From assembly GCA_905200905.1 (NCBI GenBank), contig CAJKMA010000013.1:1-53206 (forward strand): a stretch of 53,206 nucleotides of DNA. The letters are read 5' to 3'. This DNA comes from an uncultured Bacillota bacterium (GTDB taxonomy: Bacteria > Bacillota > Clostridia > Lachnospirales > Lachnospiraceae). Positions within the stretch are counted from its first letter, which is position 1; each line of letters opens with the position of its first letter. This document shows, in pieces, positions 15,449 through 22,093 of the stretch. The translations under genes and the position numbers were made by a program. The notes under the pieces were generated by a model that was not told the origin of the DNA, did not search any database, and worked only from the letters and a program-made list of their open reading frames with translations.

Positions 15449-15658
15449 TTAGCGCATTTTGTTTATATCAATGCCCGCCACGTCTGCCAACTCTTTTGCC
15501 GCTTGCGTGATTGATACCTTTTGATAATCTCCGCATTTTTTCTGGCTTTTTCTGTAGCAGTAGGCATTGTGTCCTAACCTACAGCGTTTCTTTTGAAACT
15601 CGCCACACGTTCTGCATTGCTCCTTTATTTTCCGTGTTAATTTTTTTATCTGTGCCAT
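15449..15658 (-). CDS. Small Cys-rich protein (69 aa)
   Basis: The ATG at 15656-15658 follows an AGGGA site and gives MAQIKKLTRKIKEQCRTCGE onward. Five cysteines (CRTC, RCRLGHNAYC, KCGDY) suggest a small zinc-binding fold. The basic N-terminus would fit nucleic-acid binding. Starts further upstream to 15784 read through the nuclease gene and are unlikely. It lies between the VRR-NUC nuclease and parA. Function unknown. Confidence 0.6.
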   Translation of the reverse strand: MAQIKKLTRKIKEQCRTCGEFQKKRCRLGHNAYCYRKSQKKCGDYQKVSITQAAKELADVAGIDINKMR

Positions 15659-16053
15659 ATCTTCCCTGCCTCTCCCAGCTCTTCCGTGCGCAGCAAGTAC
15701 GTTTCTATCAGCTCTGCCGCTTTCTGCCAGCCATAACATACCGCTGTATAATATCCCTGCTGCCGCAGATATTCTAACCAGCACCGCTGATTTTCCGTTG
15801 TGGTATTCTTACCAGCCTTAAGCTCAATGTAAAGTCCGTGATACCCTGCTCTTGCAGCTGGTAAAACAATGTCCGGCACTCCTGCTTTTACGCCCTGCCT
15901 CTTAAGGGCTACCGCTGTCGCTCTGTCACGCTTGCCGCCGTTTGGTACGTGGTGCATATATTCCAGTTCCGGCATACGTCCCATGTTATACCCAGCCCAG
16001 CTAAACAGTGCCTCTTGATGCCCGCTTTCGTCGTCAAGTCTAAAATTCTTCAT
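15646..16053 (-). CDS. VRR-NUC domain nuclease
   Basis: Starting at the ATG at 16053 (GGGGAGAGG site) the protein has 135 residues. It shows the compact VRR-NUC/PD-(D/E)XK core: EALFSWAGYNMGRMPELEY, then VPNGGKRDRATAVALKRQGV, then KAGVPDIVLPAARAGYHGLY, then IELKAGKNTTTENQ. The conserved GxPDI...ElK residues that bind metal are present. Phage VRR-NUC proteins are stand-alone nucleases thought to act on branched or replicating DNA. It overlaps its neighbours by about 13 bp on both sides. Confidence 0.9.
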   Translation of the reverse strand: MKNFRLDDESGHQEALFSWAGYNMGRMPELEYMHHVPNGGKRDRATAVALKRQGVKAGVPDIVLPAARAGYHGLYIELKAGKNTTTENQRCWLEYLRQQGYYTAVCYGWQKAAELIETYLLRTEELGEAGKIWHR

Positions 16054-16288
16054 GCTTTCGCCTCTCCCCTTTCTTAAACTCCACATACTTGTAAATTTGA
16101 TACAGCAACCCGGTGTTTCCGTCCTTTCTTGCTGCCTCTACTGCCAGCAGCTCTACGGTCTGCTCCTGCTCTGCTGTCTTTCCCGTCATTACGTCCCAAC
16201 GGCAAATATCAAAATATTCACACCGTATGCAGCAGTGGTGGCAGCCTTTCCCTTTCTGGAATAACCAGTATTTAAGCCTCTCTATCAT
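16040..16288 (-). CDS. Small Cys/His-rich protein (82 aa)
   Basis: This protein starts MIERLKYWLFQKGKGCHHCC. The N-terminal GCHHCCIRCEYFDIC has five cysteines and two histidines, likely a metal site. The rest is a charged helix (AEQEQTVELLAVEAARK) ending in GLLYQIYKYVEF. Its start overlaps the preceding membrane protein gene by 17 bp and its end overlaps the nuclease gene. I do not recognise the family. Confidence 0.6.
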   Translation of the reverse strand: MIERLKYWLFQKGKGCHHCCIRCEYFDICRWDVMTGKTAEQEQTVELLAVEAARKDGNTGLLYQIYKYVEFKKGERRKHEEF

Positions 16289-16448
16289 TTTCCGCTTTCT
16301 CCTTTCTGCTCCCGTTGTCTACCCACTCGTCCTGCCGCCGCATTACTTCTGCTGCTATTCCAAACGCAAGTATCGCCAGTGCCACAATCAGCAGCAAAAC
16401 TGTCAAAATCAATACCGCCACAATCAGCAATCCTTTTATTATCTGCAT
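16272..16448 (-). CDS. Small membrane protein (58 aa)
   Basis: The ATG at 16446-16448 follows a strong GAGGGGGG site and gives 58 residues. It starts MQIIKGLLIVAVLILTVLLL and continues as one long hydrophobic segment to about residue 33. A charged cytoplasmic or external tail follows (EVMRRQDEWVDNGSRKEKA). It begins right after rep and overlaps the next gene by 17 bp, so it is part of the same operon. The role could be membrane signalling or exclusion, but nothing in the sequence decides this. Confidence 0.6.
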   Translation of the reverse strand: MQIIKGLLIVAVLILTVLLLIVALAILAFGIAAEVMRRQDEWVDNGSRKEKAENDREA

Positions 16449-16449
16449 C

Positions 16450-17217
16450 TTATCCCCCCCTCTCTTCTAATTTGACTAACGTATATCTGAAATACCCATA
16501 CCCGTAATAATCCGGGCTGTGTACGCCTTTGCTCACGCTATCCTTGTCTACGTAATAACCTTTTATCTCTCTCGGCTCTGCCTTAAACCACTGCCTATCT
16601 GTAATTACTCTTATTTCCGGCTCTGGTCTTACAAGGTTCTTGCTGCAATTCCAGCGCTTGCCCTGCAATGCCCCGTCCTCGTCTTTTCTGTGCTTGTCCG
16701 TGTATTTGATAAAATAGCTTGCCAGTTTCGCATAATTGCCGCTGTCGTCCAGAGGAAAAACCTTTATGCGGTTATGCCCCTCATATGCCTTATACCAGCA
16801 GCGCTGTAAAATCTCTGTGTCAATTTTATTTATCACTAAATGATGATGCCTTGCACCTCTTTCCCCTATCTCCATAACGTGTATGTACTTAAGCTCTAAC
16901 CCTGCCTTTTTGTACTCTTTCCGGCACTCCCTTAAAAATACATCTATGTCTTTGCGCATCTGCTCTTTTGTTCTGTCCGGCTGCCCTTTCTTTCGGATAT
17001 AGTCAAGCTCTAAATGGTAGTCCCCATAACCAAAATTAGCGTTCATCAGTATTCTTAACTTTCTCTCCGCTTGTCTGGTATTTACCTTTGCCTGCTGCTC
17101 CTTTGTTGGCTTAACTTTATCTCCTCTCTTTATCCCCGGCTTTTTATATCTGCTTGTAAAATACCTTTCTACCTCTATCGTTTTCCCTGCTCTGGTTATC
17201 CTCTCAACGTATGGCAT
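16450..17217 (-). CDS. rep: HUH-type rolling-circle replication initiator
   Basis: This 255-residue protein has a basic N-terminus, then VMEIGERGARHHHLVINKID. The triple histidine at 124-126 is the HUH metal-binding motif. SYFIKYTDKH follows at 167-176, containing a YxxK motif (Tyr168, Lys171) that fits the catalytic tyrosine of single-Tyr Rep proteins. Such proteins nick one strand and start rolling-circle replication of plasmids and some phages. No DNA polymerase or replicative helicase gene was recognised in the window, so this is the likely initiator. The 180-bp gap upstream holds regulatory RNA signals. Confidence 0.8.
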   Translation of the reverse strand: MPYVERITRAGKTIEVERYFTSRYKKPGIKRGDKVKPTKEQQAKVNTRQAERKLRILMNANFGYGDYHLELDYIRKKGQPDRTKEQMRKDIDVFLRECRKEYKKAGLELKYIHVMEIGERGARHHHLVINKIDTEILQRCWYKAYEGHNRIKVFPLDDSGNYAKLASYFIKYTDKHRKDEDGALQGKRWNCSKNLVRPEPEIRVITDRQWFKAEPREIKGYYVDKDSVSKGVHSPDYYGYGYFRYTLVKLEERGG

Positions 17218-17276
17218 ACCCTTACCCCTTTTTCTCTATATCTGTCGGATAGTTAATACTTTTATCAAGTGGTAAA

Positions 17277-17293
17277 ACGGGCTTGCTGCCCGT
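17277..17293 (-). terminator. Candidate attenuator hairpin in rep leader
   Basis: On the minus strand ACGGGC pairs with GCCCGT around AGCAA and is followed by TTTACC, giving a short GC-rich stem with a U tract of four. It lies 60 bp upstream of rep and downstream of the antisense RNA region. A weak terminator here would suit attenuation control. The same stem on the plus strand is followed by GATTTTT, so it could also act in that direction. Confidence 0.45.
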
Positions 17294-17302
17294 GATTTTT
17301 CC

Positions 17303-17331
17303 TTGCTTTTCTGCCATACTTCGCTTATAAT
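17303..17331 (+). promoter_or_regulatory. Plus-strand promoter in rep leader
   Basis: TTGCTT at 17303-17308 and a perfect TATAAT at 17326-17331 are spaced by 17 bases. It points against the direction of all prophage protein genes. A strong intrinsic terminator lies 30 bases beyond, so it would make a short RNA of about 60 nucleotides. Confidence 0.65.
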
Positions 17332-17337
17332 ATTTGT

Positions 17338-17400
17338 AGGTTTAAAAGCTGTATAGCTTAGCCCCTATGGTATTCCCGTACCGTAGGGGCTTTTCCTTTT
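17338..17400 (+). ncRNA. Putative antisense RNA controlling rep
   Basis: The region runs from the predicted start near 17338 to the T-rich end. It contains a 12-bp stem with one G-U pair (17361-17372 with 17379-17390, loop TTCCCG) followed by TTTTCCTTTT, a textbook intrinsic terminator on the plus strand only. The RNA has no coding frame. It is complementary to the leader between the upstream gene's stop and rep. This matches the layout of plasmid countertranscript RNAs, but transcription has not been shown. Confidence 0.55.
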
Positions 17401-17918
17401 TATTCAATTTTTACCACCATGCAGCCTGCGGCTACTTTGCTCATTGCATAATCGTAGGCTCTCTGATACGGCTCTTTGCAGCTGTACCCATTGCAAGTAT
17501 GTAAGTTTCTCCCTCTGCAAAAGCAGCACGCATACCTCTTGGCGTATTCTTCTGCCAGCCTCTCTGCCCTCTGCTTCTCATGTTTTGCCCGGACTAAAAG
17601 CCCTGCATCATTTATCACGGGAATACGCAACGCCTTTGCTGTTTCTATCTCCCGGTACATACCCTCGCTAATACCGTATTTATCTCCCACAATCATAAAA
17701 TCGCAACCTTTCAGCAATTCCATTCCTGCTGCCAGCCCTTGCGCCCGTTCCTGCGGCTTTTTCTCGTCCAAACACTGCGTTATATACAAATGTGGCGTAA
17801 TCGGCGCTAAGCCCGCCTTAAGCGCTCGCCGTGTAAGTGCCTGCGCATATTCTATATTTCTGTCCAGCTCTGCGCCGTCTTTTGCCCGGTACGGGCTGCA
17901 TACATACACTTTCATCAT
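17400..17918 (-). CDS. Nucleoside-deoxyribosyltransferase-like (DUF7768/DUF4406) protein
   Basis: This 172-residue protein starts MMKVYVCSPYRAKDGAELDR. The MKVYVCSPYR strand, PITPHLYITQCLDE and CDFMIVGDKYGISEGMYREI are the hallmarks of the nucleoside 2-deoxyribosyltransferase-like fold found in many phages. The last 50 residues add a cysteine-rich piece (RYACCFCRGRNLHTCNGYSC) that may bind zinc and is not part of the basic fold. The role could be nucleotide metabolism or signalling. The start overlaps the upstream stop in ATGATGA. Confidence 0.75.
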   Translation of the reverse strand: MMKVYVCSPYRAKDGAELDRNIEYAQALTRRALKAGLAPITPHLYITQCLDEKKPQERAQGLAAGMELLKGCDFMIVGDKYGISEGMYREIETAKALRIPVINDAGLLVRAKHEKQRAERLAEEYAKRYACCFCRGRNLHTCNGYSCKEPYQRAYDYAMSKVAAGCMVVKIE

Positions 17919-18235
17919 GCCTTTTTACCCTCTTTCTGTTGTGCCTCTGCCCTTGCCTGCTCATTTCCTGCCAGATAGGCAGCTAAGCACATAAGCTCGT
18001 CTGCTCCCTTTTCGTCCATAAAGCCGCAATCAATACAGTATTTGCAATACCCCGTAATCTGTAAATATCTGTCGTATACTTCCTGCGGCGTTTTGCACTG
18101 CTTTAAGCTGCTTACCATACCCGCAATCCGCTGTACTGCCCTTATTCCTACCTCGCCGCCTTTCCCATGTATCCCTACTGTAATTTCCCGCATTTCCGTT
18201 GTGCCGTCTGCTCCTAAAATTGTTTTACTTTTCAT
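17915..18235 (-). CDS. Hypothetical phage protein (106 aa)
   Basis: The start at 18235 (MKSKTILGADGTTEMREITV) is preferred because the upstream GTGAGG serves as its ribosome site, the same arrangement as parA. The protein is helical with ITGYCKYCIDCGFMDEKGAD, a three-cysteine cluster. No family recognised. It overlaps the genes on both sides (ATGA at the 3' side, 11 bp at the 5' side). Confidence 0.6.
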   Translation of the reverse strand: MKSKTILGADGTTEMREITVGIHGKGGEVGIRAVQRIAGMVSSLKQCKTPQEVYDRYLQITGYCKYCIDCGFMDEKGADELMCLAAYLAGNEQARAEAQQKEGKKA

Positions 18236-18479
18236 TCTGTACCTCACTTTCTTCTTTAAAGCCAGCTAAAAGCATTGTCATTGCATCTATAGCTGTGTCA
18301 AAATGTTTCCCCAGCTCTGCTGCATCAAAAAGCTCCTGCTGTCTGTTTCTTCCGTTCCCTTTCATTACCTGCGCTTGCAGAATAGGCTTTAACTGGCTAA
18401 GTCCTGCTATGCTATCCTCTAACTCTTCCTCACTCACGCAGATTTTTACATAACCTTTTCCGATATGCTCAACGCTCAT
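18225..18479 (-). CDS. Hypothetical phage protein (84 aa)
   Basis: This protein starts MSVEHIGKGYVKICVSEEEL and is mostly helical and acidic (FDAAELGKHFDTAIDAMTML). No motif recognised. It overlaps the end of the SSB-like gene by 4 bp, so it is translationally coupled to it. That coupling suggests a partner in replication, but this is inference. Confidence 0.55.
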   Translation of the reverse strand: MSVEHIGKGYVKICVSEEELEDSIAGLSQLKPILQAQVMKGNGRNRQQELFDAAELGKHFDTAIDAMTMLLAGFKEESEVQNEK

Positions 18480-19258
18480 TTTCCCTCTGCCTTTCTGATT
18501 GTGTGTACTGATACCTCATAGGCTGTACGTGTTTCTGTTACTCTTTCCGCTACTACGCCGTCTGCGTAAATTTCCTCTATCAACTTTTCATATTCCCGGC
18601 TCTGCAATCTTCCTATCAATTTCACTGTATCCCCCGGCAGCCAATTTGCCACCTCTTCCGCTGTTTCATTCCAGCAGATGCACGGTATAAGGCTGCTGCT
18701 CTTCGTAAGCTGATTTCTTACTTTTACGAAAATATCAGAAATGCGCTTTCCTCTCGGCGTTTCTCTGTATGTAGGTTTATATACAATCTCGCCCACTAAC
18801 ACTATGTCATTTTGCCCTTCTGCCTTTGGGCTTAATGCCACAAAATCAGCCAGTACAAAAACCAGCTGCCGCCCCGTGGAAAAATCTTTAAGTGTCTGCA
18901 TCTTCCCGTAAAGTAAAAGCCTGCTGCCTATCGGATACTCCCGTAATACGTCAAACTCTACGCCCTGCGTCGATTTATACGGCGTGTCCCACGCAAACGC
19001 TACTACCAGCGTGTCCGTTATCCCGCTCGGTCTTTCCACCTCAACCAGTCCCAGATAACCCTTAAACCGTAGCCCGCATACAGCCTCTACCGCTTTCAGC
19101 TCCTTTACGTCCCCTGCCAGTCCTACTACATTCTTTTCACTGCTGCCCTTTGGCAGCTGCTCTAAAATTTCCGTGTTAAGGTCTTTTAAAAAGTTCGGCA
19201 TAAATTCCTTTTTATCCTGCCCTGTTCTCATGTCTTGCGCCCTCTCATTCTCTTCCAT
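18476..19258 (-). CDS. SSB-like tandem OB-fold protein
   Basis: This 260-residue protein appears to carry two OB-fold units. The first is at about 45-135 (GLRFKGYLGLVEVERPSGIT, YPIGSRLLLYGKMQTLK). The second is at about 150-230 (DIVLVGEIVYKPTYRETPRG, SSLIPCICWNETAEEVANWL, VKLIGRLQSREYEKL). The second closely follows the pattern of clostridial single-stranded DNA-binding proteins (GE/KP-R-TP-G, IPCICWN, GRLQSREY). It would coat single strands made by the rolling-circle Rep. It lacks an obvious SSB acidic C-terminal tip. Confidence 0.75.
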   Translation of the reverse strand: MEENERAQDMRTGQDKKEFMPNFLKDLNTEILEQLPKGSSEKNVVGLAGDVKELKAVEAVCGLRFKGYLGLVEVERPSGITDTLVVAFAWDTPYKSTQGVEFDVLREYPIGSRLLLYGKMQTLKDFSTGRQLVFVLADFVALSPKAEGQNDIVLVGEIVYKPTYRETPRGKRISDIFVKVRNQLTKSSSLIPCICWNETAEEVANWLPGDTVKLIGRLQSREYEKLIEEIYADGVVAERVTETRTAYEVSVHTIRKAEGK

Positions 19259-19478
19259 AGTTTTGTAGTTCCTCTGTCGCTCTTTTGTAACACTCTACAT
19301 CTTTTTCTTCTTTTACCTTGCATACGCATTTACTCCGCTGCTCTCCGATATACTCCCAGATTTCTATAAACCCGTCGTCATATATGCTAAATCTGCTGTG
19401 CATACGCAAGTTGTGCTTTTTCTGTAATGGTCTGTATACTCGGTAAAACTCTTTTACTGCCTCGCTGTATTCGTCCAT
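19245..19478 (-). CDS. Hypothetical phage protein (77 aa)
   Basis: This protein starts MDEYSEAVKEFYRVYRPLQK and has a small alpha-beta layout with a strand pair (RFSIYDDGFIEIWEYIGEQR) and CVCKV. I do not recognise it. It overlaps the SSB-like gene by 14 bp and lies 10 bp after the next gene upstream. Confidence 0.55.
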   Translation of the reverse strand: MDEYSEAVKEFYRVYRPLQKKHNLRMHSRFSIYDDGFIEIWEYIGEQRSKCVCKVKEEKDVECYKRATEELQNYGRE

Positions 19479-19487
19479 GCGCAGCCC

Positions 19488-19817
19488 TTACCTCTCCGGC
19501 ATCTGGTATACCCTCGGTATATCCGTTGCCATAGGCGGCGTAGGCGTGCTGCCTCTGATAAGCCCCATGCTACCCGCTGCATATAAATAGCTGCTGCATA
19601 CTTTCTCTATCTCGTCCAGTACCTCTATACAGCGCTCTTTACTCTCATACTCTGCAATTTCTTCTAAGCAGCCGTCAGCAATGCAAATAGTGTGGTGTGT
19701 TGCTGCCTCTTTCCCTCTCTTGTAGTCGTGTTGTTCTTCGTACTGCAAGGAATTAAAGGAAATACCAAAAATATACAGCTTTTCTCTGTTCTGGCTGCGT
19801 ATGTATACGTTACTCAT
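19488..19817 (-). CDS. Hypothetical phage protein (109 aa)
   Basis: This protein starts MSNVYIRSQNREKLYIFGIS and continues with THHTICIADGCLEEIAEYES. The layout is two short strands and a helix with LGEY-like EIAEYESKERCIEVLDEIEK, a pattern seen in small phage proteins of unknown role (they often carry a bound-value or index-like domain). The C-terminus is Pro-rich (PTPPMATDIPRVYQMPER). Function not assignable. Confidence 0.55.
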   Translation of the reverse strand: MSNVYIRSQNREKLYIFGISFNSLQYEEQHDYKRGKEAATHHTICIADGCLEEIAEYESKERCIEVLDEIEKVCSSYLYAAGSMGLIRGSTPTPPMATDIPRVYQMPER

Positions 19818-20184
19818 GCTCTGCCTCTCTTTCCCCGGTTTCGTCTGGCTCTTTGTGTTCTTCGTATCCCTCTAAGTATCCGGCACAAACTATATCAATC
19901 TCTTTACCGTCCCTGCCGTCGTTCCTTATCTCGATTTTTCCGTAATATGCGTAAATACAGCAACCGTCATAATCAAATACCCGTATGCTGCCCTCTGTCG
20001 CCTGCTCCGGCACTTCAATTACCAGAGGCTCTGCCTGCTGCCTTTTATCAGCGTTCTTATGCTCCTGCTGTTGTTCTCGGCTGGTGAGTAGTGCAAATAA
20101 TGCAACAACTGTTACTCCTGCTGCCGCAGCTATCCATATCAGTAGCTTAAGCGCCTTGTTTTCTCGTTTATGTTTCTTTCTCAT
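19810..20184 (-). CDS. Membrane-anchored hypothetical protein (124 aa)
   Basis: This protein starts MRKKHKRENKALKLLIWIAA. A strongly basic N-terminus is followed by one membrane segment (about residues 13-33, LLIWIAAAAGVTVVALFALL). A Gln/Glu-rich linker and a small beta-rich domain follow (SIRVFDYDGCCIYAYYGKIE). The orientation is probably N-in. It overlaps both neighbours by a few bases. No family recognised. Confidence 0.6.
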   Translation of the reverse strand: MRKKHKRENKALKLLIWIAAAAGVTVVALFALLTSREQQQEHKNADKRQQAEPLVIEVPEQATEGSIRVFDYDGCCIYAYYGKIEIRNDGRDGKEIDIVCAGYLEGYEEHKEPDETGEREAEHE

Positions 20185-20555
20185 GCTCTCCCTCGTTTTC
20201 TTTCTCCTATGCTTAACCTTTTCTTTTCTTCGTCCCAGTCAAAAGAGGCACACGCAATGCAGCGTTTGCATTGTTCTATAGGTTCGTCGTCCCACTCACT
20301 ACCAAAACCTAAACAAGCGCCGCTCCCGTCTTTTCCAGCAGTTCCGTATTTCTTTTGTAAGCTGCACTTTTCCATTCGTTGCTTTATCCGGCACTGTTTG
20401 CAAACAATCTTTTTTCCCGTTGTGCAACCCTCTTGCCTCGCAAAATATGCCGCCCATATTTTACTTACTCCATTTCTTACGCTGTTCCAGCCTATAACCT
20501 TTTCGCCGCATATATCGCAATAAACCTCTGTGCTTACTTCTCTATAAATAGCCAT
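20181..20555 (-). CDS. Zinc-finger-like phage protein (124 aa)
   Basis: This protein starts MAIYREVSTEVYCDICGEKV. It contains two pairs at the start (YCDICGE, CKQCR) and a further pair near the end (QCKRCIAC), suggesting zinc binding. The C-terminal tail is basic (EEKKRLSIGERKRGRA). Family unknown. It overlaps the methyltransferase gene by 14 bp and the membrane gene by 4 bp. Confidence 0.6.
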   Translation of the reverse strand: MAIYREVSTEVYCDICGEKVIGWNSVRNGVSKIWAAYFARQEGCTTGKKIVCKQCRIKQRMEKCSLQKKYGTAGKDGSGACLGFGSEWDDEPIEQCKRCIACASFDWDEEKKRLSIGERKRGRA

Positions 20556-21537
20556 TTACTACCCCACTTTCTGCCGTTTCATGCAGTATCATTTTTCTAA
20601 ACAGACTTTCAAATATCGGTACTGGTATGCTATTACCAGCCTGCTTATAAAGAGGCATTATATAGCGCCCTACTCTCTTATACACTGCCGCCGCTGCATT
20701 GAAATCTTCGTCTGTATATCCTTGCAAGCGCCAGCACTCTAACTCTGTCAGATACCTATAGCGCCCGTTTCCCATATCTATTACCTGTGCTGGCGTTCTA
20801 TCCTGCCTTGCAGTAATCGTAAATGCGTAGTCCTCTATTATCGTCGCCCGCCGTATCCCCTTTTTCCCTATTGCCTCTAAAACGCTTGGCTGTGTCACGT
20901 CATACACTGGCGGCGCATCTGATAGCAAAAAATCGTTTATATCCCTCATAGGTGTTTTAATCAAATCATCAAACGAAAATTTTTCATTTCCCAGCACTGA
21001 TACTGTAAAAACTCTTTCCCGTGCTTGTGGTAGTCCAAACTCTCTTGCGTCCAGCACTTCAAAATTATTGCTGTATCCTAACCGCTCCATTTCTGATAGA
21101 TACCGATTAAAATTCACACGCATATAACGACTTAATACATTTTTTACATTTTCCCAAATAACATATTTTGGTTTCCATTCTCCCATTTGCTCTATAATAT
21201 GTATTGTTTCCCACATAAGGCTTGAACGTGTCCCGCTCCCCTTATCCGCTCCCTTTCCACGGTTTATACGTCCTGCCTCTGCCGTCGCTTTTCCTTGATG
21301 TCCCGCTATGCTGAAATCTTGGCACGGGCTACCATGTATTAAAATATCCGGCTTTAAGTTCCACCCTACTACGCTCTGCGTCTTATATTCCAATTCATCA
21401 GAAAACATGGCATTATAAGAACGTACTGCCTTTTCGTCTATCTCCACGTAATCAATAGCTTTTACGGGTATTCCTATATTACGCATGGCACAACGTGGGC
21501 TACCTATTCCCCCGAACAGCTCTAAAATTTTTATCAT
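20542..21537 (-). CDS. Cytosine-5 DNA methyltransferase (orphan)
   Basis: This 331-residue protein has the canonical motif order. Motif I is LELFGGIGSPRCA (5-17), motif IV HGSPCQDFS with catalytic Cys72, motif VI WENVKN (128-133), motif VIII QARERVF (171-177), and motif X QAGNSIPVP near the end. The variable target region lies between VIII and X (about 180-290). No restriction endonuclease is adjacent, so it may protect phage DNA from host enzymes or mark the genome for regulation. Overlaps of 14 and 38 bp tie it to its neighbours. Confidence 0.95.
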   Translation of the reverse strand: MIKILELFGGIGSPRCAMRNIGIPVKAIDYVEIDEKAVRSYNAMFSDELEYKTQSVVGWNLKPDILIHGSPCQDFSIAGHQGKATAEAGRINRGKGADKGSGTRSSLMWETIHIIEQMGEWKPKYVIWENVKNVLSRYMRVNFNRYLSEMERLGYSNNFEVLDAREFGLPQARERVFTVSVLGNEKFSFDDLIKTPMRDINDFLLSDAPPVYDVTQPSVLEAIGKKGIRRATIIEDYAFTITARQDRTPAQVIDMGNGRYRYLTELECWRLQGYTDEDFNAAAAVYKRVGRYIMPLYKQAGNSIPVPIFESLFRKMILHETAESGVVNGYL

Positions 21538-21865
21538 TTCTTTTATCCCTTTCTTTCGTTTCCCAATAATATCTATTCACTATGCATATTTCCCGGCTGA
21601 AAATCATATACAACGCTAACGGCACTGTTAAAATTGCTATTGTAGCGTCCCCCTCTAATATGTAGACTGCCAACGCCGTAAATGCCAGCAACGCTATACC
21701 ATTCAATTTCTGTATAATAAAATACTGGCGGCGGCGTTTCTTCTCCCTCTGCCTTTTCCTCATATCTTCCAGCGCATCTGCGTACCCTCTTCTATACGCT
21801 GCTGTTACTGCTGCTCGTTTCTCTCGTTTCGGTTCTGCTATCTGTATGGGGGCTATATTCTCCAT
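21500..21865 (-). CDS. Two-TM hypothetical phage protein (121 aa)
   Basis: This protein starts MENIAPIQIAEPKREKRAAV. It has a basic helix (YRRGYADALEDMRKRQREKK) followed by a hydrophobic pair (LNGIALLAFTALAVYILEG and AILTVPLALYMIFSREI) and a charged C-terminus. It overlaps the methyltransferase by 38 bp, so translation is coupled. The function is not recognised. Confidence 0.6.
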   Translation of the reverse strand: MENIAPIQIAEPKREKRAAVTAAYRRGYADALEDMRKRQREKKRRRQYFIIQKLNGIALLAFTALAVYILEGDATIAILTVPLALYMIFSREICIVNRYYWETKERDKRNDKNFRAVRGNR

Positions 21866-22093
21866 TCCCTGCCTCTCTTTCTTTCGGCGGCGCTCTCGGC
21901 ATTTTCATTGCTACCGCTCCCTATTCTGGCGTAATTTACCGTGTGGGCGCTTTTCGCATTAAAAAGCTGCTTAAAACCTGTTGAACGACTGCATACTTTA
22001 TAGCTGGTATACCCGCTGCTATTTTTTCACGGTATCCAGATGCAGCTATTCGCCTGCTGCTCTCTGGTGCAGCCCGCCAAACTGCTACCTAAA
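21866..22093. other. Non-coding structured gap
   Basis: No convincing gene is visible here, although the surrounding prophage is tightly packed. A strong stem-loop occupies 22036-22067 (CCAGA with TCTGG outside, GCAGC with GCTGC inside). Short complementary pieces (ATAGCTG and CAGCTAT) suggest more structure. It lies just downstream of the tRNA-like element on the minus strand, so it may be part of the same transcript. Confidence 0.5.

Noticed and set aside
15659..15784. Upstream extension of the small Cys-rich protein
   Set aside because: It overlaps the VRR-NUC gene and lacks a ribosome site. The ATG at 15658 has one.
21866..22093. Second tRNA in the gap
   Set aside because: GTTCAAC text occurs, but the T-stem has mismatches and no acceptor pairing could be found.
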